This document shows, one piece after another, positions 1-8,700 of a stretch of DNA of 64,000 nt. Source of the DNA: Mortierella alpina (taxonomy: Eukaryota; Mortierellomycota; Mortierellomycetes; Mortierellales; Mortierellaceae); contig JANATF010000006.1 in NCBI GenBank assembly GCA_029449245.1, positions 1-64,000 on the forward strand. Reading direction: 5' to 3'. How positions within the stretch are numbered: the first letter of the stretch is position 1; every line of letters starts with the position of its first letter. Below the pieces are notes generated by a model that was given only the letters and a program-made list of their open reading frames with translations, was not told the origin of the DNA and ran no database searches. Both the position numbers and the translations under genes were made by a program.

Positions 1-301
1 TAAAAACCCTAAAAAACCCTAAAAAACCCTAAAAAACCCTAAAAAACCCTAAAAAACCCTAAAAAACCCTAAAAAACCCTAAAAAACCCTAAAAAACCCT
101 AAAAAACCCTAAAAACCCTAAAAAAACCCTAAAAAACCCTAAAAAACCCTAAAAAACCCTAAAAAACCCTAAAAAACCCTAAAAAACCCTAAAAAACCCT
201 AAAAAACCCTAAAAACCCTAAAAAAACCCTAAAAAACCCTAAAAAACCCTAAAAAACCCTAAAAAACCCTAAAAAACCCTAAAAAACCCTAAAAAACCCT
301 A
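1..301. repeat. Telomere array, unit CCCTAAAAAA (T6AGGG)
   Basis: About 30 head-to-tail copies of a 10-bp unit, CCCTAAAAAA on the top strand, i.e. TTTTTTAGGG on the G-rich strand running toward the left end. The orientation is that of a true left chromosome end. Nearly all units are exact 10-mers. Two places carry a 9-mer (five A) followed at once by an 11-mer (seven A), near 111-130 and 211-230, exactly 100 bp apart. Most fungi use TTAGGG, so the A-tract length is unusual; homopolymer sequencing error could alter single units but not the whole register. Confidence 0.96.
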
Positions 302-1194
302 GAATATACCTTAAAATGGGCTCTCAAATGACAAGACAAGGTTAAATGACATGAATCACTCGATTGAAGGACAAACATGAAATGAAAATATACGATCAAT
401 GGACATTGGAACATCAAATGACATTTGCTTATTCGATTGATATGAAATTGACATATCACATATTAAATTTAATACGCCTGAAGTTGTACTTACAATAATT
501 GTGAAATGCAGTAGTGTGAAATTTTTCACAAGTGTGAAAATCTTAGGAGCCGAGCATTCTTGTAGCAGGGGTCAGGTCTAATAGCTGGAAAAGAGTTGTA
601 TTTGCAAGTATCGTACTACCCTACTCTATATACTCGTTGTGACTGGGCACTACTGTTACAATTCTGGGCTTTGAGGTGTGTTGGGTAACTGTTGCGCACC
701 TTCAATTGCTTTAAACAAGAAATCGAGGAAGTGTGACATTTTTGACACGTGTGAAAATCTCTGCCACCATGCATTTTGGGGGTCTAGAGATGTTTGGGAA
801 CTGTTGTACACCTCCAATTGCTCTTAAATATAAAATCGAGGAAGTGTGAATTTTTTAGAAGTGTGAAAATCTCAGCAACCGAATATTTAGAGCTTCGGGG
901 GGCATTGGCGAACTATTACACACCTTCAATTGCTCTCAAATATGAAATTGGGAAGTGTGAAATTTAATGAGGTGTGAAATTCTAGCAGAGGGGAATCAAT
1001 TACAGAGGTTTTCGAATTACAGAGGTATTCGAATAGAGAAGTTTTCATTTTAAGGAGGTCTTGCACTTAGGGAGCGCTTGCACTTAGAGAGTGGCCTTGC
1101 ACTTATAGAGGGACCTTGCACTTACAGAGAGTTTGGGAGAAGGTGCTTTCAGCTCTTTGAGGTTGCTTCTGCTGTTCAAGAACTGTCTGGCTCG
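302..1194. repeat. Subtelomeric AT-rich region with ~112-bp degenerate tandem repeat
   Basis: No gene is supported here. At least three diverged copies of a 111-113-bp unit begin near 682, 795 and 906. Each contains a segment like AACTGTTGYRCACC, then CAATTGCT, then a pair of short GTGTGAAA motifs. A partial earlier copy of the GTGTGAAA pair lies near 515-545. From about 1058 to 1130 a shorter motif, TTGCACTTA followed by GAGAG or a variant, recurs four times. The function is unknown; such repeats are common next to telomeres and may derive from recombination between chromosome ends. Confidence 0.7.
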
Positions 1195-1218
1195 CTTAAG
1201 AGTACGGTTTCTCACGAA

Positions 1219-1595
1219 TATCCGACATCCGACATCCGATCCGCATTCGATCCGACTTTTCGGATACGGATGATGCCTCTATCCGATCCGACGGTTGTCG
1301 GATGAAGCTCCCATCCGATCCGACTTTATTCGATCCGACGCCTATTCGATCCGACGTTCATTCGATCCGACGCTCATCCGATCCGACATTTTATTCGATC
1401 CGACGTTCATCCGACTTGACATTTATCCCATCCGACTTTCATCCGACTCGGCTGTCATTCGATCCGACTGTTATCCGATCCGACGTTGATCCGATCCGAC
1501 TATTATCCGATCCGACGTTGATCCGATCCGACTATTATCCGATCCGACTGTCATCCGATCCGACTTTCATTCGATCCGACATTCATCCGAAAACA
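1219..1595. repeat. Left subterminal 16-bp repeat array of the hAT element
   Basis: About 20 or more tandem copies of a 16-bp unit whose core is YATYCGATCCGAC followed by a 3-bp spacer that usually ends in T (GTT, TGT, TAT, ATT). The core is built from the pentamer ATCCG or ATTCG. The array begins immediately inside the terminal inverted repeat and ends near 1595, about 450 bp before the transposase start codon. The same unit appears inverted at the right end. In hAT elements subterminal repeats are known transposase-binding sites, so I infer that this array binds the transposase; this is not shown by the sequence. Confidence 0.85.
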
Positions 1596-3935
1596 GGTTT
1601 GTGTACCAACATATAACTATATGTGATTGGCGTGCATGCATTTTTTTTTCTTTAGCATCTTGAAAGTACGCTAACGCTGCATTTGTTTTTTCTTTTTTCT
1701 TTTCTGTATGAAAAAACAACAACGCCATTCATTACCCCGTTCCTTCACGAGTACAAGTACATACAACCATGTCCAACATGAATCGCGAATCATCTCTCTC
1801 TCTCATTTTGCTTCTCTTTTTTACATTCGACCATCTAAGCTCGTCATTAGTTCTTTCTTTTCTTTCTTTCTCTCATCTCCTGTCTCTTGCCTCAGCATCT
1901 CATTCTTCCCTCTCCTTCTTGCGTCTCATTCCACCATTGCAGCTCGCAATCTTCTCTGCTCAGCATCATCTCTGCGCTCCATTGCCTGTGTTCGCCATCA
2001 TCTCTGCATCCTATAACCTCTACTCTCCATCCTCTCAAGTTCAATGTCTGAATCTTGTTCAAATGATCTCTTCGCTGACATGGTAAGCATGAATGAGCAA
2101 CTTGGTTACCTCCATCCCTCTACAACTGTGCAATAGCTAACCTCCACTCTTCTTTTCTCTTTAGCCCCTCGGACAGCAACTGGAACTGGAAGACGATGAT
2201 GATGCCAGCGTAATTCTAGGAAGCCCAGAACAGCAAAGTCTCCGCTCGGTTTCTACGTTTGATCTTCCCTCCCCGGCACTCTCTTCAACAGGCGCAACGA
2301 GGAAGTCAGAGGGCAAGCTAAGCAAGTCGGACAAGGAAGGAAGTTGGGTTTGGCGCTGGTCTGAGAAGCGAACTGATAAGTCCGGCAAGACCAGGATCTT
2401 CTGTTTGGTCAAAGGCTGTATACAGAAAACAGGCTATGTATGGCTCAAAAGTTCTACCAGCAACATCAGGAATCACCTCATAAGCGACCATAAACTCAAT
2501 GCAACCACCCCACAGGAAGGATCTCGCCTGTCGGGCCCTCTCAAAAACGCTTTTACGAATTTGGGAAAAAGAAGCTCCGTGCAGTTTTCAAAGGAGATTC
2601 TTCAACGGCAGTTCTGCAAAGTCCTGGTCCGCCATAAGCTACCGTACACGTTGGCCGAATCCCCCGATATGCTGGAGCTCCTCAAAATTGCGGCAGCAGC
2701 GCCATCCCCGGAGGAAGTGAAGCTTTGCTCCAATAGTACCATAACCAGACGGGTATGTCGACAAGGAAGAACGTTGGATGCGATGAATATGAACAACCGC
2801 GACATATGTCAACGTTTTTCTAACAAATATTGCCATACATCTTTCCCTCCGTGGGTGTTGCCTTTTTGCACTCTAGATTACGGACTGGTACACCGAGGCG
2901 GAGAGTCAGATCATAGAGAACCTCGCAAAGGTCTCCATGGTTTCGTTCACTCTGGATGGTTGGACAAGCAAGTATCAAATGTCGTTTCTAGCCGTGACGG
3001 CCCACTGGATTGATGATAACTGGAAGCAGCAGGATATCACAATCGGCTTCGAACGTCTCAGAGGTCCACACACAGGCGAGGCGTTGCGGGATGTCTTCAT
3101 CGCCGTCGTGGAGAAGTTCAGCCTGCAGCGGAAAGTCATGTCGATTACCAGCGACAACGGTTCCAATGTCCTCAAGCTCGCCTCGCTGTTTGAGGACTAC
3201 ACGCGCATGAACCACAACGAATGGTAAGAAACACACGGGTCACTATGCCACCACAAGCTCACAGCAACAACACTCCCACCAATATAACTAACCTTTATTC
3301 TCTCCACAATTCATATTCAAATAGGCGAGTCTTCAACGCATCGAAGCAGCATGTGCCGTGTCTTGCGCATGTCCTTAACCTTGCTGTCCAGGCTCTCCTG
3401 GGCAAGGATGGTCTAGGCGCAAGGGCGCCGGCAGATGCAGAGGCCTTGAATATTGAGGAGGACGAAGAGGACGATACTGAGTGCCTCATTAGGACCAGCA
3501 TCTGTGTCGACGCCGACGATTCCGACGAGGACAATGAACCTGATCTGCAAGAGACAGTGGAAACTGTCGCCAACGCCGCGGTTGAGCATGTGGACGTCAC
3601 CAGACGCACTCAGCGTGCGCTTGTCAAGTTGAGAAAAGGGATCGTGAAGATCAGGTAAAATCTGCTACATCGCTGCTGTGCGCTACGATCCGTACTGTGC
3701 GCCCAACTGCGTGTATATATTTTGTTATTTTACTGATATATCGGTTTTTTACGCGGTTTTTACTCTTTAGGCGTTCACCACCACGACTTGAGAGATTTAG
3801 GGAGGAGAGCGCATCTGAAGAACACCGCCAGGGGCTTTCACCTTTACTTGATGTCTGCACGCGGTGGGGGTCCACGTATGTTATGATCAAACGTGCCGTG
3901 GAGTGCAAGGCTGCCTACAGCTCGGTGCTTGCGAC

Positions 3936-4758
3936 TACGGTTTCTCACGAATATTCGACATTCGACATTCGACTCGGGTTCGACTCGACTTTTCGAATAC
4001 GAATGATGGGTCTATTCGACTCGACACTTGTCGAATGATACTCCATTCGACTCGACATCCATTCGACTCGACAGCCATTCGACTCGACACTCATTCGACT
4101 CGACACTCCATTCGACATGGCTCTCATTAGACTCGACGGATATTCGACTCGACATTCATTCGACTCGACACTCCATTCGACTCGACAGTCATTCGACTCG
4201 ACACTCCATTCGACTCGACAGTCATTCGACTCGATAGCCATTCGACTCGAGTCTCATGCGGCTCGACGGATATTCGACAAATAGACTGAATAAAGGTCGA
4301 TTCAAGTAATAGAGCTAGTGGAATGAGCGTCGAGTCGAGCATCTGTCGGGTCAGTTTAAGATCAGGTCAAATATCCGTCGAGCCGGATGACTTTCGACTC
4401 GAATATCAGTCGCGTCGAATGAGTGTCGAGTCGGTTATCAGTCGAGTCGAATGAGTGTCGAGTCGAATGGAGTGTCGAATCGAATGGCTATCGAGTCGAA
4501 TATCAGTCGAGTCGAATGGCTGTCGAGTCGAATGGCTGTCGAGTCGAATGGCTGTCGAGTCGATTATCAGTCGAGTCGAATGACTGTCGAGCCGAATATC
4601 GTCGAGTCGAATGCTGTCGAGTCGAATGATGGTCGAGTCGAATAACGCTTTCATTCGACATAGGTCGAGTCGAACGTATTCGACATTCGACACCAGAAAG
4701 TCGAGTCGAACCCGAATGGGGTGCATATTCGACTCGACTCGACGTTTGAGAAACCGTA
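3936..4758. mobile_element. Non-autonomous hAT-type element (MITE) made of inverted 16-bp arrays
   Basis: An 823-bp element with perfect 11-bp terminal inverted repeats (TACGGTTTCTC / GAGAAACCGTA) and a perfect 8-bp target duplication CTTGCGAC at 3928-3935 and 4759-4766. It lies in exon 5 of the hAT transposase. It has no coding capacity: the left arm is a tandem array of the 16-bp unit with core CATTCGACTCGAC plus 3-bp spacers, and the right arm is the same unit inverted, meeting around 4265-4330, so that the whole element could fold as a long imperfect hairpin. Its first ~100 bp align with the first ~100 bp of the host hAT element, differing mainly by a regular replacement of ATCCG-type pentamers with ATTCG-type. 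It is evidently a deletion derivative of a sister hAT family. Confidence 0.93.
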
Positions 4759-5159
4759 CTTGCGACAGACGGACTGGATGATATGATTATTGAGGAGGCG
4801 GAGTGGCGAGGTCTTAAACTTCTGAGAGACCTTCTCGAGACTTTCGACAGACTGACGACAGACGCTTGCGCCAGCAAGACGTATGTTACTATTCCGCTGA
4901 CGATTATTATTTACAACAACATGATGAAGTCTCTGGAGGAATTTCTGAGTAAGAATAGGGCTCATTACCCAGACATATGCCAAGGTGTCACAGCGGCATA
5001 TGAGAAGCTCAAGAAGTACTACGCGGATACCGACAAGTCGCCCATCTACTCTGTCGCGACGGCGGTTCATCCGTCAATGCGCTTTCAGTACTGGACTGAA
5101 GAGAAGTGGGGGAGTGTGTACGAGAGGAATGCCAGGGAATCCGTCCGCGACGTGTGGAC

Positions 5160-5643
5160 TGAAACGTGTAGGCAAGTTTTATGATAGGAAAGTAAGTGAG
5201 AAAAAGATGTCGGTCCACACTGACCACACACCGGTATTTATACATGTTTATTGTTACTACAGAGATGTAATGTTGGGTAAATAGATAGGTGAAGGAGTCA
5301 TTGCCAAGAGATGGATAGCGGAAGGCTATAGCCTGGCGCGTGTCCTAGCTTCTGAATGATTGGCCATGATCCTAATTCATTAGACGTTACGCCAATACTA
5401 CATAGCATGGGTACCGGATGACTGATCCGGACCAGGAACATCTTTCTGGTTCATGTAGTTCGTGCTGGCGAAGGTCCATGATTGGTACCTGGAGCCAAGC
5501 TTCTAGATATGACATTTTGTATCTTCTAGGCAAGCACTTTCACTGTTTTGATTGGACTCGTTGGTCTTTGTTAAGGAGTCTACGATAGTAGACGCGTTCG
5601 TATCTCTGTGTACTTACTACTGGACTCTGGTGAATATTGCACA
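5160..5643 (-). repeat. 3' LTR of the chromovirus
   Basis: A 484-bp direct repeat of 11484-11967. Because the element is transcribed on the minus strand this left copy is the 3' LTR. On the minus strand it begins TGTGCAATATT and ends CGTTTCA, the usual TG...CA form. Reading base by base I found no difference from the other LTR. Confidence 0.95.
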
Positions 5644-5660
5644 GCTTCCCCTCCCCTTGG
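5644..5660 (-). promoter_or_regulatory. Polypurine tract of the chromovirus
   Basis: On the minus strand the bases just upstream of the 3' LTR read AAGGGGAGGGGAAGC, a typical polypurine tract that would prime plus-strand DNA synthesis. Its place confirms that the element points leftward. Confidence 0.85.
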
Positions 5661-5717
5661 AGAACGAGGCACGAGTTCCAGGGTATGATACGGCATATGA
5701 AACAGAGTCGTTTGAGA

Positions 5718-8700
5718 TTAATTCTTAGAGAGTTTGCGCGACTTCATGACGCGAGCAGCCCTTTTCCTCTTGGCTGGTAAAGCTGAAGGGGTAGCATGCT
5801 TCGCATGGTTATCAGCCCAATATTCGGCAATACAACGGCGCTCAATGAAATGTTCCTCTGGTTCCCAGGTATTTTTATCAGAGGAGAATCCTTTCCACTT
5901 GACGAAGTATTCACTCGCGTGGGGAGTCGCTCTGCTAGGTCGATGATCCACAATGGCCTCAACTTCGTACGTCTCAGTATCTTCGAAGTCGTCAAGCACA
6001 AGTTTTAACTGAGATGGCGCGTAATTACGTCCCAGAACTTCTCCTGTGCCGTCTTTGAGGACGTATGCACCAGTGCTTGTTCTCTGCACCACTGTGTACG
6101 GTCCTTCATAGCGCGGAGTCAACTTGTCTCCCTTAAGAGGATCAAGGGTCATCACCTTTGCACCATCTGGATATTCATTGTGAAGTACAGTTGCATTGAA
6201 GCGGGCAATCATTTTTGCTTGCGTATATTTTGCCTTTTCAGCAACCGCAGGAAATACTACTTCTGTCATGTATTTTAGTCGTTCAAGTAATTTCTCTTGA
6301 CTCAGCGGTTGTCCCTCATCATTAGTATAGTTACTAAAGCCGTTAGCTTGTCGCGCGAAGAAGAGCGAGAATGGAGATGAGTTGTGCAAGTGCACAGTTC
6401 TCGTATTCATTGACAATTGAATGAATGGAACATGCCGATCCCAATGGTGACTTCTGTCTTGAACCATTTTGCGGATCATATTGCAGGAGGATTTAACATG
6501 ATTCTCTGCCACTCCATTTCCTCTTGGATGATAAGGCGTAATAAGCCTATGGTTGATGTACATTTGGGATACCATTATCCTGACAACTTCGTTGACAAAT
6601 TCTTTACCATTATCGGATTGAAGAACTTTTGGAAATCCAATAAGCGTGAAGCGGTTGAACAGGGCTTTAGCCACCGTGTAAGCTGATTTATTTGGTATAG
6701 CATCCAGCAACACGAATCTAGTGCAAACATCTACCATGACTAGCAGATAAACATTGTTATCTTCAGACGTTTTGAATGGTCCGGCAAGATCAATGGCAAA
6801 GTGTTCTCCTGGAAGGTGTGCATGAACAGCTTTCATCGGATGATATCCTTTACGCGCAATGTTTATACGCTGGCATTCACGACAACGCTTAATGAATTCT
6901 GAGCAGTCGTTCGCCAATTTAGGCCAAGTTTGTCCTTGTCTATGAATTTCTGCAACCATGGCATTTGTGCCGATATGACCCATCGCATGCGACTTAAATA
7001 GGATCTCTTCTCTTTCCTTTTCAGGTACAGTAACCCTCTCGGTTTCTTCATTTTGAAGAACATGCATATAGGCAAGAGCTATCTTGCGATCTTCCTCTTT
7101 AGGTTCTGAGTAGCGTCTTATTCTCGCAGGGAATAAGCGCGAAAGTGCATCCGGCAGCACATTGAGGATGCCAGGACGATAATGAACAGTGAATGAATAA
7201 TTCAGGAGAGTATCCTGCCATGTAGTCATCATGGAGTTCAAATTCTGCTGTGAATGAATGAACATCAATGCACGATGATCAGTGTACAGTTCGAAATGGT
7301 TACCCCATAAATAGTAATGGAACTTATTTAAAGCAAAGACTATTCCGAGCAACTCTTTTTTCGTTGCACTGTACTTGCGTTCTCTGTCTTGAAGGGATCT
7401 GGCCATAAAAGAGACGTATCTTGTATCTTTTGGATAAGCTTTGCCTTTTGCTAGTTGATACAGAACAGCTCCAATGCCAACATCTGAAGCATCCGTTGCC
7501 ACATAAAATGGCAACTTGAAGTCAGGAAAAGATAGAATAGGCGCATTTGTAAGGAGTTTTTTCAAAGTCTCGAAAGCTTCTTTTTGCTCTTTGTTCAACG
7601 TGAATGGTTCGGTTCGACTGCGAAGTGCATCTAACGGCGCCGCAACCGTACTGAACATCGGGATGTATTCTCTGAAAAAGTTGAACGTGCCTAGATAGGA
7701 TTGAACTTGCTTTGCCGTTGTTGGCTCATCCCATTCGTCAATGTTGGCGAATTTGACGGGATCGACACTTTTGCCGTGCAGGCCAACCACAAATCCTAGC
7801 AACGCGATCTGGGTACTGTAAAAGTTGCATTTCTTCTCATTGATTATGAGTTTGGCTTCAGTAAGCCTTTCAATTACAGTACGTACATGCTCAGCGTGTT
7901 CTTCACGATTTTTTGAGAAGATCACAATGTCATCAATAAAATTGAGCACAAACGGCAGATCACCGAGGATCCTTGACATTCCTCGTTGAAAGAGACTTGA
8001 TAAAGGCTTAAGCCCAAATGGTGCTTTCTTAAACATATATTGCGTTCCTTTATGCATGAATGCTGTCAGTGGCTGGTCATCTTGATGTACCGGTAACCGA
8101 TGATATGCTTGGGACAGATCGATTGTAGAGTAGATCGAGTTCCCTGCAAGTTTTCCGATAAGGTCGGAGATCAAAGGCAGAGGATAATTATCATCAGGCA
8201 AGAACCTATTCAAAGGCCTTGGGTCAAGACAGACTCGCCATAGTGTTTTACTTCCCTGCGCATCTTTCTTAGCAGCTAGGGTTAGTGTGTTATTATGAAC
8301 ATTTCCGACAGGGGCAAGCGTGATAACATCATCGTTCAGCCATCTGTCTATCGCATCATCAAAGACACTTTTTAATTTTTCTGCAAATGGCCGAGGTCTT
8401 CGAAACAACACTGTGCCTTCTGGTACTGGAAGGTATACTTTCATTTCTGGTATATCGCAATAGCTGTTTTTGGGTATCGCTGCGTTTGCCTTCAATTTGG
8501 CTACAATATGTTCCATAAATCCCTCTTTAGCCTTGATGAACTCTTGTGTTAGTTCCTCTTGTGGCAGTTGCCCAGGAATGAGTGAAGGTTTTTTATCTTC
8601 TTCTGGTTCTGGTAATTGATTAGCGTCTTCGCCAGGATTATTTAAACCGGATATACTAAAGCCAAGTTGATGGAAAAGATCCATGCCGATGATAAAAGGG

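Noticed and set aside
1080-1202. Host gene disrupted by the hAT element
   Set aside because: Joining left and right flanks gives short frames on either side, but none continues convincingly across the site.
1219-1595. Regular short repeats that could be taken for a CRISPR array
   Set aside because: Units are 16 bp with only 3-bp spacers, in a eukaryotic transposon end; there are no unique spacers or cas genes.
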